Of a DNA stretch of 34,329 bases, positions 22,857 to 31,539 are shown one piece after another. Every line of letters begins with the position of its first letter. Position 1 is the first letter of the stretch. Source of the stretch: Paraburkholderia ribeironis. Lineage in GTDB: Bacteria > Pseudomonadota > Gammaproteobacteria > Burkholderiales > Burkholderiaceae. The notes under the pieces were generated by a model that was given only the letters and a program-made list of their open reading frames with translations, ran no database searches and was not told where the DNA came from. The stretch covers positions 46,905-81,233 of the forward strand of contig NZ_CYGX02000049.1 in NCBI RefSeq assembly GCF_900019265.1, written 5' to 3'. Made by a program: the position numbers and the translations under genes.

Positions 22857-23669
22857 ATGCGAGAACTGCCGACGCCCACCCTGCCCCTCGCCTCGATCTT
22901 CGAGTCGCGTCGTCTGCCGCGCGCCGCTGAAACGGTCACCGCGCAGCATCGCCTGCAAGTCACCTGGGCTCGTACCGACGAGGAGCTGCGCGAAGCGCAG
23001 CGTCTGCGTTACCGCGTGTTCGCCGACGAAATGGGCGCGCGTCTGAGCGGCCCCGCAGGCCTCGACGTCGATGCATTCGACGCCTACTGCGATCATCTGC
23101 TGGTGCGCGATCTCGACACGCTGAAAGTGGTCGGCACGTATCGCGCGTTGCCGCCGCACCAGGCCGCGCGCATCGGCCGTCTGTATGCGGAAAGCGAGTT
23201 CGACGTGTCGCGTCTGACGCACCTGCGCGCGAAGATGGTCGAGGTGGGCCGCTCGTGCGTGCACCCCGACTATCGCAGCGGCTCGGTGATCATGTCGCTG
23301 TGGGCCGGGCTCGCCGCGTACATGCAACACAATGGCTACGAGACGATGCTCGGATGCGCGAGCGTCGCGATGGTCGACGGCGGCCACTACGCGGCAAACC
23401 TCTATTGCTCGCTGCGCGACAACACATTGACGGCGCCGGAATATCGCGCGTTCGCGCACACGCCGCTGCCGGTCGATGAACTGCAAACCGGCGCCGAAGT
23501 CGCGCCGCCGCCGCTCGTAAAGGGCTATCTGCGTCTCGGCGCGAAGATTTGCGGCGCGCCGGCATGGGACCCGGACTTCAACACCGCGGACTTCCTGACG
23601 CTGTTCCGTCTGGCCGATATCAATGCGCGCTATGCCCGTCACTTCCTCGGCGATGCATTGCCGCGGTGA
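22857..23669 (+). CDS. olsB: L-ornithine N(alpha)-acyltransferase, ornithine-lipid synthesis
   Basis: 270-aa GNAT-superfamily N-acyltransferase of the OlsB/hemolysin-like family. It transfers a 3-hydroxyacyl group from acyl carrier protein to ornithine, the first step of ornithine-lipid synthesis; OlsA (not in this window) adds the second chain. Family segments: LRYRVFADEMGARL, DHLLVRDLDTLKVVGTYRAL, MVEVGRSCVHPDYRSGSVIM and the GCASVAMVDGGHYAANLY acceptor-site region. ATG 22857 (MRELPTPTLP) has AGGA 7 nt upstream. The leader carries Pho-box-like repeats, fitting production of a phosphorus-free membrane lipid when phosphate is short. Convergent with ppx across a shared terminator. Confidence 0.9.
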   Translation: MRELPTPTLPLASIFESRRLPRAAETVTAQHRLQVTWARTDEELREAQRLRYRVFADEMGARLSGPAGLDVDAFDAYCDHLLVRDLDTLKVVGTYRALPPHQAARIGRLYAESEFDVSRLTHLRAKMVEVGRSCVHPDYRSGSVIMSLWAGLAAYMQHNGYETMLGCASVAMVDGGHYAANLYCSLRDNTLTAPEYRAFAHTPLPVDELQTGAEVAPPPLVKGYLRLGAKICGAPAWDPDFNTADFLTLFRLADINARYARHFLGDALPR

Positions 23670-23689
23670 ACGCATCGTGTGATACGCGT

Positions 23690-23726
23690 GGACGCGCGTC
23701 GACGCGTACACGCGTAGACGCGCGGC
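23690..23726. repeat. ACGCG-rich low-complexity stretch
   Basis: Irregular reiteration of (G/T)ACGCGYG-type units between the olsB stop and the terminator. Several overlapping MluI-like ACGCGT sites. No function evident. Confidence 0.45.
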
Positions 23727-23756
23727 AAAAAAAGCCCGGCGGTCGCCGGGCTTTTT
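23727..23756. terminator. Bidirectional terminator between olsB and ppx
   Basis: Stem AAAGCCCGGC / GCCGGGCTTT around GGTC, with an A-run before and a T-run after, so it works on both strands for the convergent genes olsB and ppx. Confidence 0.93.
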
Positions 23757-23788
23757 CATTCACGCGCAGATCACGACATGACGCCGGA

Positions 23789-25414
23789 TCAATCGTCCGT
23801 ATAGACCACGCGATACGGAATGCCGACCTTCTCCCATTCCGCGGCCTCCTGGATCAGGCTGTAATCGGTGAGCGGATTGTTGACCACCCATTCGTTCGGC
23901 AAGCGCACCTCGTAGCCGCCATTGGCCTGCGCGACCGAGATCCCCGGCAAACCGACATCCGCGCGGCGGCGGCACAGCAGCGCCGCGAGGCGCAGACAGA
24001 ATAGCAGCGGCCATTCCACTTCGCGCGTTTGCGAGAGCTTGCCGAGCTTGCCCGCGTGGCCGAGCACCAGCGCGGCGAGACGCGCCTGGTCGGTACGCGA
24101 AAAGCCCGGCATGTCCGCGTTGCTGGCGATGTAGGCCGAATGTTTGTGATAGGCGCTGTGCGAAATCGACAGCCCGATCTCATGCAACGCCGCCGCCCAG
24201 CCGATGAACATGCGGTTTTCCACGCGGCGCTCTTCGTCGGGCTCCGCGAACTGGTCGTAGAAACTCCCCGACAGATTGCTGATGCGCGCCGCCTGTGCAC
24301 GATCCACGCCATAACGGCGCATGAAGCCTTCAACCGTCACCGTACGCATGTCTTCGTGCTGCGAACGGCCCAGCAGGTCGTACATCACGCCAAGGCGCAA
24401 CGCGCCATCGGTGGTATCGACGTAGTCGACGCCGAGTTCGTCGAACACCGCGATCATGATCGACAGGCCGCCGGCCAGCACCGGAATGCGGTCGGCCTTC
24501 AGCGCCACCAGCTTCAGGCGATTGACGTTCTCCGCCTTGATCAACGCCCGCTTGAGCCGCTCGAGCCCGCCGCGCGAAATACCGTGCGTCACGCCCGCAT
24601 CGTTGAAGTTGTTCGCCTCGACCAATTCGGCCAACGCGCGCGCCGTGCCCGACGAGCCGATCGCCTGCTCCCAGCCGGTCTTTTTGTATTCGGCGGAAAT
24701 GATCTGGATTTCGCGGCCCGCGGCGAGTTCGGCCTGACGCATCGTGTATTCGTCGACATTGCCGGCCGGGAAAAACGTGCGGCTATGACTCACGCAGCCG
24801 ATATACAGACTCTCCATCTTGATCGGCGTGTAATGCGAACCGATGATGAATTCCGTCGAGCCGCCGCCGATGTCGACCACGAGCCGCTTGCCGGCGCTCG
24901 CCGGCACGGAGTGTGCTGCGCCCGCGTAGATCAGCCGCGCTTCCTCGCGCCCGGCAATCACTTCGATCGGGAAGCCGAGCGCGGCCTGCGCCTCGCCGAG
25001 AAACTCGGCGGCATTCTTGGCGATGCGCAGCGTATTGGTGGCGACCGCGCGAACGTGATCCGGATGAAAGTCGCGCAGCCGCTCGCCGAAACGCTTGAGC
25101 GCGTCCCAGCCACGCACCTGCGACGCGCGATCGAGCATCTTGTCGCGCGACAGGCCGGCGGCCAGACGCACCGGTTCGCGCAACGCGTCGACCGGATAGA
25201 TCTGGCTGCCCGCGTCGGTTTCCTCGACCCGGCCCACGATCAGCCGGAAGCTGTTCGAACCGAGATCCACGGCAGCGAGGAGTTGTGGCGTATTGACCAT
25301 CGGGTAAGCGGACTCCATGCGCGCGAGCGCGGCGGCGGAGAGAGCGGCGGGGGCCGCGGCTCCATCTCGCGCCCGCTGCCCCTTGTTGCCGGCCGCGCTG
25401 TTCAAAGACGCCAT
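23789..25414 (-). CDS. ppx: Exopolyphosphatase
   Basis: About 541-aa Ppx/GppA-family enzyme of the ASKHA fold that releases phosphate from the end of polyphosphate chains. N-terminal ATP/phosphate site LLAAVDLGSNSFRLIVGRV, phosphate-2 motif LVVDIGGGSTEFIIG, then the HD-like C-terminal domain (WAAALHEIGLSISHSAYHKH). The start is uncertain: ATG 25414 gives the N-terminus MASLNSAAGNKG, while ATG 25300 (MVNTPQLLAAVDL) gives 504 aa, closer to E. coli Ppx (513 aa), and neither has a strong ribosome-binding site. Divergent from ppk, so synthesis and breakdown of polyphosphate are controlled from one intergenic region. Confidence 0.94.
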   Translation of the reverse strand: MASLNSAAGNKGQRARDGAAAPAALSAAALARMESAYPMVNTPQLLAAVDLGSNSFRLIVGRVEETDAGSQIYPVDALREPVRLAAGLSRDKMLDRASQVRGWDALKRFGERLRDFHPDHVRAVATNTLRIAKNAAEFLGEAQAALGFPIEVIAGREEARLIYAGAAHSVPASAGKRLVVDIGGGSTEFIIGSHYTPIKMESLYIGCVSHSRTFFPAGNVDEYTMRQAELAAGREIQIISAEYKKTGWEQAIGSSGTARALAELVEANNFNDAGVTHGISRGGLERLKRALIKAENVNRLKLVALKADRIPVLAGGLSIMIAVFDELGVDYVDTTDGALRLGVMYDLLGRSQHEDMRTVTVEGFMRRYGVDRAQAARISNLSGSFYDQFAEPDEERRVENRMFIGWAAALHEIGLSISHSAYHKHSAYIASNADMPGFSRTDQARLAALVLGHAGKLGKLSQTREVEWPLLFCLRLAALLCRRRADVGLPGISVAQANGGYEVRLPNEWVVNNPLTDYSLIQEAAEWEKVGIPYRVVYTDD

Positions 25415-25535
25415 TCTAAGCGTAGCGGACCTCACGATGTCACCTCGCAGCGATGGGGGTGCGCTATGGTCCCATATACACTGCGTCATATTGACGACAG
25501 TCGTCGAATACGGCGTAATATTTAAAACATCGTGA

Positions 25536-25568
25536 ACGTCATAAGAACGTCATCATACTGTGAGAATT
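25536..25568 (+). promoter_or_regulatory. Pho box before ppk
   Basis: Two 11-bp direct repeats, ACGTCATAAGA and ACGTCATCATA, both with GTCAT in register, and a weaker third unit CTGTGAGAATT. This matches the PhoB-site layout. The ppk start at 25617 lies about 50 bp downstream. The GTG at 25560, from which an open frame runs, lies inside this site and so is not the start. Confidence 0.75.
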
Positions 25569-25616
25569 TCCGAGCGTCTTTCTGCCTCCCTACCTGACAA
25601 TCCATTCTCGCTGCCG

Positions 25617-27686
25617 ATGTCCATCCGCTATCCCTTATTGAATCGCGAGCTGGGCATTCTGGGTTTCAACGAGCGCGTGTTGGCACAAGCTGCCGACCCC
25701 GCCGTCCCCTTGCTCGAACGTCTGCGCTTCATCTGCATCACCAGCAGCAATCTCGACGAGTTTTTCGAAGTCCGCATGGCCGGGCTGCAGGAACAGATGC
25801 GCGACAACCCTGGTGCACTGTCGCCGGACGGCATGTCGCTGCAACACGTGTACGACCTCGTGGTCGAACGCGCGCAGAAGCTCGTGTACCGTCAATACAC
25901 GATGCTGCACGACACGGTGCTCAGCGCGCTCGAACAGGAAGGCATCTATTTTCACGGCACCGAAGCGTGGAACGAAGCGCAGACCGAATGGGCGCGCAAC
26001 TACTTCTTCGATGAGCTGCTGCCGGTGCTCACGCCGATCGGCCTCGATCCGGCGCATCCGTTCCCGCGCGTGCTCAACAAGAGCCTGAACTTCGTCGTCG
26101 AACTCGAAGGCAAGGACGCGTTCGGCCGCCAGGCGATGATGGGCATCGTCCAGGCGCCACGCGCGCTGCCGCGGCTCGTACGCATGCCGCAGGCGCTGTC
26201 AGGCTATCCGCACGGCTTCGTGCTGCTGAGTTCGCTGCTGCAGCGGTTTGTCGGCGAGCTGTTTCCGAACCTGGTGGTACGCAGTTGCAATCAGTTTCGC
26301 ATCACGCGCAATAGCGAGCTGTTCGTCGACGAAGACGAAATCACCAATCTGCGCGTTGCGTTGCAGGGCGAATTGCCGGCGCGCCATCTCGGCAATGCGG
26401 TGCGGCTCGAAGTGTCGGCGGAAACGCCCGCGCATGTCGTGCGGCGCCTGCTCGATGAGAGCGGCCTGTCCAACAAGGACTGCTATTACGCGAACGGCCC
26501 CGTCAATCTGGTGCGCCTGATGCAGCTGCCGGAAATGGTGGACCGGCCCGATCTGAAGTTCGTGCCGCACATCCCCGCCACACCGCCGCGCATCGGCAAC
26601 GCCAACAGTCTGTTCGACGTGATCGATCAGGGCGACGTGCTGCTGCATCATCCGTATGAGAGCTTCCAGCCGGTACTCGAACTGCTGCTGCAGGCCGCCA
26701 AAGATCCGAACGTGATGGCGATCAAGCAGACCATCTATCGCACCGGCACCGACTCGCCGCTGATGGACGCGCTGATGCAGGCCGCGCGCAACGGCAAGGA
26801 AGTCACGGTGGTGGTCGAACTGCTCGCGCGCTTCGACGAGGAAACCAACATCAACTGGGCCGCGCAGCTCGAAGCGGTCGGCGCGCACGTCGTGTACGGC
26901 GTGGTGGGCCACAAGTGCCACGCGAAGATGATGCTGATCGTGCGGCGCGTGTCGGAGGGCGGCAAGACGGCGCTCAGGCGCTACGTCCACCTCGGCACCG
27001 GCAACTATCATCCCCGCACCGCGCGTCTTTATACCGACTTCGGCCTGATGACCGCCGACCAGAAAATCTGCGAAGACGTGCATCACGTATTCCAGCAACT
27101 GACCGGCATTGGCGGCGAACTGGCGTTGCACGAGTTGTGGCAATCGCCGTTCTCGCTGCATCCGAAACTGGTCGAAGCGATTCGCGCCGAAGCCGAGCAT
27201 GCGCGTGCAGGCAAGAAGGCGCGCATCGTCGCGAAGATGAACGCGCTGCTCGAGCCCACCGTGATCGCTGAGTTGTACGAAGCATCGCAAGCGGGCGTGA
27301 AAATCGATCTGATCGTGCGTGGCGTGTGTTCGTTGCAGCCGGGTGTGCCGGGACTGTCGGAGAACATCACGGTGCGCTCGATCGTCGGGCGCTTCCTCGA
27401 ACACCATCGCATCTTCTATTTCTACGACGATGGCAAGGAGCAGGTCTATCTGTCGAGCGCCGACTGGATGGACCGCAACTTCTTCCGGCGCGTGGAAGTC
27501 GCATTCCCGGTCAATAACCGGCGGCTGAAACGGCGCGTGATCGCCGAGGGCCTGTCGGCTTTTCTCGGCGACAATCAGGCCGCATGGCTGATGCAAAGCG
27601 ACGGCCACTATCGCCGGCGGCGCCCCGGCAAGTCCTCGCGCAACGCGCAGATGAGTCTGCTGGGCAAATTCTGTCCACAAGGATGA
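25617..27686 (+). CDS. ppk: Polyphosphate kinase 1
   Basis: 689-aa PPK1, which makes polyphosphate from ATP; membrane-associated or cytoplasmic. The N-terminal domain starts SIRYPLLNRELGILGFNERV with the SSNLDEFFEVRMAGL signature. The catalytic phosphohistidine lies in VGHKCHAKMMLI (equivalent to E. coli H435) and the second conserved His in GRFLEHHRIFYF; QVYLSSADWMDRN follows. Length matches E. coli (688 aa). ATG 25617 was chosen because the upstream GTG lies in the Pho box. With ppx on the other strand it sets the cellular polyphosphate level, and the Pho box suggests induction under phosphate shortage. Confidence 0.96.
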   Translation: MSIRYPLLNRELGILGFNERVLAQAADPAVPLLERLRFICITSSNLDEFFEVRMAGLQEQMRDNPGALSPDGMSLQHVYDLVVERAQKLVYRQYTMLHDTVLSALEQEGIYFHGTEAWNEAQTEWARNYFFDELLPVLTPIGLDPAHPFPRVLNKSLNFVVELEGKDAFGRQAMMGIVQAPRALPRLVRMPQALSGYPHGFVLLSSLLQRFVGELFPNLVVRSCNQFRITRNSELFVDEDEITNLRVALQGELPARHLGNAVRLEVSAETPAHVVRRLLDESGLSNKDCYYANGPVNLVRLMQLPEMVDRPDLKFVPHIPATPPRIGNANSLFDVIDQGDVLLHHPYESFQPVLELLLQAAKDPNVMAIKQTIYRTGTDSPLMDALMQAARNGKEVTVVVELLARFDEETNINWAAQLEAVGAHVVYGVVGHKCHAKMMLIVRRVSEGGKTALRRYVHLGTGNYHPRTARLYTDFGLMTADQKICEDVHHVFQQLTGIGGELALHELWQSPFSLHPKLVEAIRAEAEHARAGKKARIVAKMNALLEPTVIAELYEASQAGVKIDLIVRGVCSLQPGVPGLSENITVRSIVGRFLEHHRIFYFYDDGKEQVYLSSADWMDRNFFRRVEVAFPVNNRRLKRRVIAEGLSAFLGDNQAAWLMQSDGHYRRRRPGKSSRNAQMSLLGKFCPQG

Positions 27687-27724
27687 CGGCGTTCGCCGGG
27701 TTGGCGAGCCATCCGCGCATGCAT

Positions 27725-27755
27725 AAAAAAACCGCCTTTTTCAGGCGGTTTTTTT
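27725..27755. terminator. Bidirectional terminator between ppk and phoR
   Basis: Perfect 13-bp stem from the A-run plus CCGCCT (27725-27737) to AGGCGG plus the T-run (27743-27755), 5-nt loop. Works in both directions between convergent ppk and phoR. Confidence 0.95.
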
Positions 27756-27770
27756 GCGCTGACACTCGCG

Positions 27771-29084
27771 TCAAACGGGTGCCGGTTGCCGGCGCGCCGT
27801 GCGATACACCGGAAAGCGCACGATAAACGTGCTGCCGCGTCCCTCTTCGCTCTTGACGTCGAGTTGCGCATCGTGCCGTTGCAGCACGTGCTTGACGATC
27901 GCAAGGCCGAGACCCGTGCCGCCGGTATCGCGCGAGCGGCTGCGATCGACGCGATAGAAGCGTTCGGTGAGCCGCGGAATGTCCGCAGCCGGAATGCCGA
28001 GGCCGCTGTCGGTGACGGAGAACACCGCGTTGCCGCCTTGCGCCAGCCAGCTCACCTTGATCGCGCCGCCGTCCGGCGTGTAGCGGATCGCGTTGGTCAC
28101 GAGGTTGCCGAACGCGCTGAGAATCTCGGTTTCGACACCGGTCACCGTCAGCCCTTCGTCGGCGTCGAAGGTAATCCTGTGATGGTCGCTCGAGAGGCTT
28201 TGCGCGTCGTCGCGCAGGTGCCGCAACACCGCGCGCATGTCGATCATCTGATCGCTCGGCGGCTTGTTGTCGCCCTCGAGCTTCGCGAGCACCAGCAGAT
28301 CGTTGACGATATGGCGCATGCGCGACGCCTGCTGCTCCATCAGTTCGAGATAGCGGGCGCGTTCGGTCTCGCCCAGCGGCAACTCGCGCATCGTCTCCAG
28401 AAAACCGGACAGCACGGTGAGCGGCGTCTTCAGTTCATGCGACACGTTAGCGACGAAGTCGCGCCGCATCGCATCGGTGCGCTCCAGCTCGGTGATGTCT
28501 TGCGACAGCACCAGCTTGCGGTTTTCGCCATAAGGAAACACCTGCACTGACAGCACGTTCTGGCGCTTGTCGCCCATGCCGCGCATGATCAGCATTTCCT
28601 CGTAACGGTGCGAATTCAGATACCGGACGAAATCGGGCTGACGCACCAGATGTGTGATGTGCTGGCGCAAATCGCGCTTCGCATCGAGGCCGAAGTGGCT
28701 CTCGGAAATCGCGTTGCACCATTCGATCTGGTCGTGGTCGTCGAGCATCGCCACACCATTCGGCGACGCCTGGATCGCCTGGATGAAGCGCGAGTGCTGC
28801 TGCTCGACCTGGCGCACCTGAGCATGCCAGCGCTTCGCGAGCTTGTGCAGACGATAGTAGATTTCGCCCCAGACGCCGGGCGCGCTCGGCACTTCGCCAT
28901 ACACCGGCGCGTCGAGCAAACGCCACAAGCGCTGTTTATGAAACGTGCCGAAGATGCTCTGTGCGAGCAGCATGAGGATCGCGAGAACGAGTGCTGCCTT
29001 GACGTTCACGAGTGCGCCGACCACCGCGCACAGAACAGCCAGCAGCACGATCGAAACAATGGAGCGCGCCCAGATGATGTTCAT
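27771..29084 (-). CDS. phoR: Phosphate-regulon sensor histidine kinase PhoR
   Basis: 437-aa membrane histidine kinase that phosphorylates PhoB when external phosphate is low. Two hydrophobic helices (about residues 8-24 and 28-45), a PAS-like domain (FIQAIQASPNGVAMLDDHDQ ...), the HisKA box VANVSHELKTPLTVLSGFLE with His216 as phosphorylation site, and the HATPase motifs NLVTNAIRYTPDGG (N box), DSGLGI (G1) and GGTGLGLAIVKHV (G2). Length near E. coli PhoR (431 aa). Downstream of phoB in the same direction with a 128-bp gap; it ends at the bidirectional terminator shared with ppk. Confidence 0.97.
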   Translation of the reverse strand: MNIIWARSIVSIVLLAVLCAVVGALVNVKAALVLAILMLLAQSIFGTFHKQRLWRLLDAPVYGEVPSAPGVWGEIYYRLHKLAKRWHAQVRQVEQQHSRFIQAIQASPNGVAMLDDHDQIEWCNAISESHFGLDAKRDLRQHITHLVRQPDFVRYLNSHRYEEMLIMRGMGDKRQNVLSVQVFPYGENRKLVLSQDITELERTDAMRRDFVANVSHELKTPLTVLSGFLETMRELPLGETERARYLELMEQQASRMRHIVNDLLVLAKLEGDNKPPSDQMIDMRAVLRHLRDDAQSLSSDHHRITFDADEGLTVTGVETEILSAFGNLVTNAIRYTPDGGAIKVSWLAQGGNAVFSVTDSGLGIPAADIPRLTERFYRVDRSRSRDTGGTGLGLAIVKHVLQRHDAQLDVKSEEGRGSTFIVRFPVYRTARRQPAPV

Positions 29085-29172
29085 GGTCTAGCGATCGAAG
29101 AGGAAGGCCCACGCGCCCGGATGGAAGTGGCGGCGCCTGGCGTTGCGAATCAGATATAGGTGAACCGGTACG

Positions 29173-29195
29173 GCGCGGCGGCGCTCGCGCCGCGC
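29173..29195. repeat. GC hairpin between phoB and phoR
   Basis: 8-bp stem GCGCGGCG / CGCCGCGC with a 7-nt loop, in the 128-bp gap, about 20 bp after the phoB stop. No T-run. It may tune phoR expression relative to phoB by partial termination or RNA processing. Confidence 0.45.
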
Positions 29196-29212
29196 TGCGC
29201 TGCGATGCGGCG

Positions 29213-29914
29213 TCAGGCGCTCTTCGCAAGCCGGTAGCCGCTGCCGCGCACCGTCTCAATCATAGCATCGCAGCCGGCCGGCTTGAGCGCTGCGCGCAGG
29301 CGCTTGATATGCACGTCCACCGTGCGCTCTTCGACGAACACGTGATCGCCCCACACCTGATCGAGCAACTGCGTGCGGCTGTGCACGCGCTCCGGGTGCG
29401 TCATGAAGAAGTGCAGCAGACGGAATTCGGTCGGGCCGAGGTCGAGCTTGATCTCGCTGCCCTCGGCATGCGCGGCCACGCGGTGCGTCGCCGGATCGAG
29501 CTTGAGGCCGTTGATCGCGACCACGTCTTCGGTCAACTGCGGCGCACGGCGGCGCAGCACCGCCTTGATACGCGCCATCAGTTCCTTCGGCGAGAACGGC
29601 TTGGTGACGTAGTCGTCCGCGCCAATTTCGAGGCCGAGCACCTTGTCCTGTTCATCGCCGCGTGCGGTCAGCATGATGATCGGAATATGCTTGGTGCGCT
29701 CGTTGTTGCGCAGATCGCGAGCGAACGAAATGCCCGATTTTCCCGGCAACATCCAGTCGAGCAGGACGAGGTCGGGCAATACGTCGCTGATCAGGTTGTG
29801 CGCCTGCTCCGCGTTGTACGCGCGAATCGGGCAGTGTCCCGCATGTTGAAGATTGACCGAAATCAGTTCGGAAATAGCGGGCTCATCTTCAATGACAAGA
29901 ATGCTGCTGGGCAT
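29213..29914 (-). CDS. phoB: Phosphate-regulon response regulator PhoB
   Basis: 233-aa OmpR/PhoB-type transcription factor that binds Pho boxes when phosphorylated. Receiver domain SILVIEDEPAISELISV with phosphoacceptor Asp53 in VLLDWMLPG, Thr in IIMLTARG and Lys in YVTKPFSP; linker; winged-helix domain (GPTEFRLLHFFMTHPERVHS, RTVDVHIKRLRAAL). ATG 29914 with GAGG 5 nt upstream gives the usual MPSSILVIEDE start; GTG 29920 would add two residues. 26 bp after phoU, so cotranscribed with phoU and pst genes. It is the likely regulator of the Pho-box-like sites before olsB and ppk. Confidence 0.98.
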   Translation of the reverse strand: MPSSILVIEDEPAISELISVNLQHAGHCPIRAYNAEQAHNLISDVLPDLVLLDWMLPGKSGISFARDLRNNERTKHIPIIMLTARGDEQDKVLGLEIGADDYVTKPFSPKELMARIKAVLRRRAPQLTEDVVAINGLKLDPATHRVAAHAEGSEIKLDLGPTEFRLLHFFMTHPERVHSRTQLLDQVWGDHVFVEERTVDVHIKRLRAALKPAGCDAMIETVRGSGYRLAKSA

Positions 29915-29940
29915 CGGCACCTCGGGTCCTTATCTCTGGA

Positions 29941-30645
29941 TTAGCTGAGTGCTTCGCGTTCGAGCGCGTCGCGCGACTTGTGCCGCACGTCGGTGCCCTT
30001 CACGATGTAAATGATGAATTCGGCGATGTTCTTCGCGTGGTCACCGATCCGTTCAATCGCCTTGGCGATGAACAAAAAATCGAGGCCCACCGAAATCGAA
30101 CGCGGATCTTCGGTCATGTACGAAATCAGCTTGCGCACGAACGCGCGGAATTCTTCGTCGATCGCCTTGTCGTCGCGCACGATCTGCGCGGCGGCGACGG
30201 TATCGAGACGCGCGAACGCATCCAGCGCGCGGCGCAGGATCGACACCGCCATTTCTCCCGAGAGCTTGATCTCGGCGATATTGATGGTCCGCGACGCGCC
30301 GTCTTCCATCAGACGCTTGGTGCGCTTGGCGATTTTTTCGGCCTCGTCGCCGGCGCGCTCGAGGTTCGTGATGGTCTTCGAAATCGCGATCAACAGGCGC
30401 AAGTCGCGTGCGGCCGGCTGACGGCGCGCGATGATGTTGCTGCACTCTTCGTCGATCTCGACTTCCATCGTGTTCAAACGATCTTCGGCGGCGATCACCT
30501 GCTCGGCGATGTCGAGGTCGAATTCGTTGAGCGCCTGCATCGCGTTGACGATCTGCGATTCGACGAGGCCGCCCATTTCGAGCACCTTCGACGAAACCAG
30601 GTTCAAGTCGGCATCGAACTGGCTGGACAGATGTTTATCGGACAT
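29941..30645 (-). CDS. phoU: Phosphate-signalling regulator PhoU
   Basis: 234-aa all-helical protein made of two PhoU repeats; it links the Pst transporter to PhoR and keeps the regulon off when phosphate is plentiful. Each repeat carries its metal-binding E.D-type motif, with ISKTITNLERAGDEAEKIAK in the first and IAKAIERIGDHAKNIAEFII in the second. Length matches E. coli PhoU (241 aa). 28 bp after pstB, 26 bp before phoB, so it belongs to the same transcript. Confidence 0.98.
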   Translation of the reverse strand: MSDKHLSSQFDADLNLVSSKVLEMGGLVESQIVNAMQALNEFDLDIAEQVIAAEDRLNTMEVEIDEECSNIIARRQPAARDLRLLIAISKTITNLERAGDEAEKIAKRTKRLMEDGASRTINIAEIKLSGEMAVSILRRALDAFARLDTVAAAQIVRDDKAIDEEFRAFVRKLISYMTEDPRSISVGLDFLFIAKAIERIGDHAKNIAEFIIYIVKGTDVRHKSRDALEREALS

Positions 30646-30673
30646 GTCGTACTCCGTTGTATTGCCCGGCGGG

Positions 30674-31522
30674 TTAACCGAAGCGGCCGGTGATGTAGTC
30701 CTCGGTTTCCTTGCGGACCGGCTTGATGAAGATCTTTTCGGTGTCGCCGAATTCGATCAGTTCACCGAGGTACATATAGGCAGTGTAGTCCGAACAGCGG
30801 GCCGCCTGTTGCATGTTGTGCGTGACGATCACCACCGTGTAGTCGCTCTTCAGTTCGGCAATCAGCTCTTCGATACGGCCCGTCGAAATCGGGTCCAGCG
30901 CCGAACACGGCTCGTCGAGCAGCAGCACTTCCGGACGGATCGCGATACCGCGTGCGATGCACAGCCGTTGCTGCTGGCCTCCGGACAAACCGTAGCCGCT
31001 CTGGCCGAGCTTGTCCTTCACTTCGTTCCACAGCGCGGCCTTGGTGAGGGCCCATTCGACGCGATCGTCCATCTCCGAGCGCGACAGCGTTTCGAACATC
31101 TTCACGCCGAACGCGATGTTGTCGTAGATGGACATCGGAAACGGCGTCGGTTTCTGGAACACCATGCCGATGCGCGCGCGCAGCAGCGAGATATCGCGTC
31201 GCGAAGTCAGCAGGTTTTCGCCGTCCATCAGGATCTCGCCTTCGGCGCGCTGTTCCGGATAGAGTGCGTACATCTTGTTGAAGGTGCGCAGCAAGGTGGA
31301 CTTGCCGCAGCCCGACGGCCCGATGAACGCGGTCACCTTGCCTTCGGGAATGTGCAGATTGATGTTCTTCAGCGCGTGATACTTGCCGTAGAAGAAGTTC
31401 AGGTCCTTGACTTCGATCTTCGGCCGCGACGGCGCTTGGGCGCGGCCGCTCGGCACGGGGTCGGAGCTGGCGGGCGCGGTGGGTCGCGAGGTCGGATTGA
31501 GTTGAGTTTCTGCCATATTCAT
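30674..31522 (-). CDS. pstB: Phosphate ABC transporter ATP-binding protein PstB
   Basis: 282-aa ATPase that powers high-affinity phosphate uptake. Walker A GPSGCGKST (residues 68-76), Q-loop MVFQKPTPFPMS, signature LSGGQQQR, Walker B VLLLDEPCSALD and H-loop VTHN are all intact. The first about 33 residues form a Pro/Ser-rich leader not present in E. coli PstB (257 aa). ATG 31522 has GGAG about 9 nt upstream; ATG 31516 is a close alternative. 17 bp after pstA. Confidence 0.97.
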   Translation of the reverse strand: MNMAETQLNPTSRPTAPASSDPVPSGRAQAPSRPKIEVKDLNFFYGKYHALKNINLHIPEGKVTAFIGPSGCGKSTLLRTFNKMYALYPEQRAEGEILMDGENLLTSRRDISLLRARIGMVFQKPTPFPMSIYDNIAFGVKMFETLSRSEMDDRVEWALTKAALWNEVKDKLGQSGYGLSGGQQQRLCIARGIAIRPEVLLLDEPCSALDPISTGRIEELIAELKSDYTVVIVTHNMQQAARCSDYTAYMYLGELIEFGDTEKIFIKPVRKETEDYITGRFG

Positions 31523-31539
31523 CGGATTACACTCCGCCC

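Noticed and set aside
25560..25616. GTG at 25560 as start of ppk
   Set aside because: It lies within the Pho box, lacks a ribosome-binding site, and the added 19 residues are outside the usual PPK1 N-terminus.
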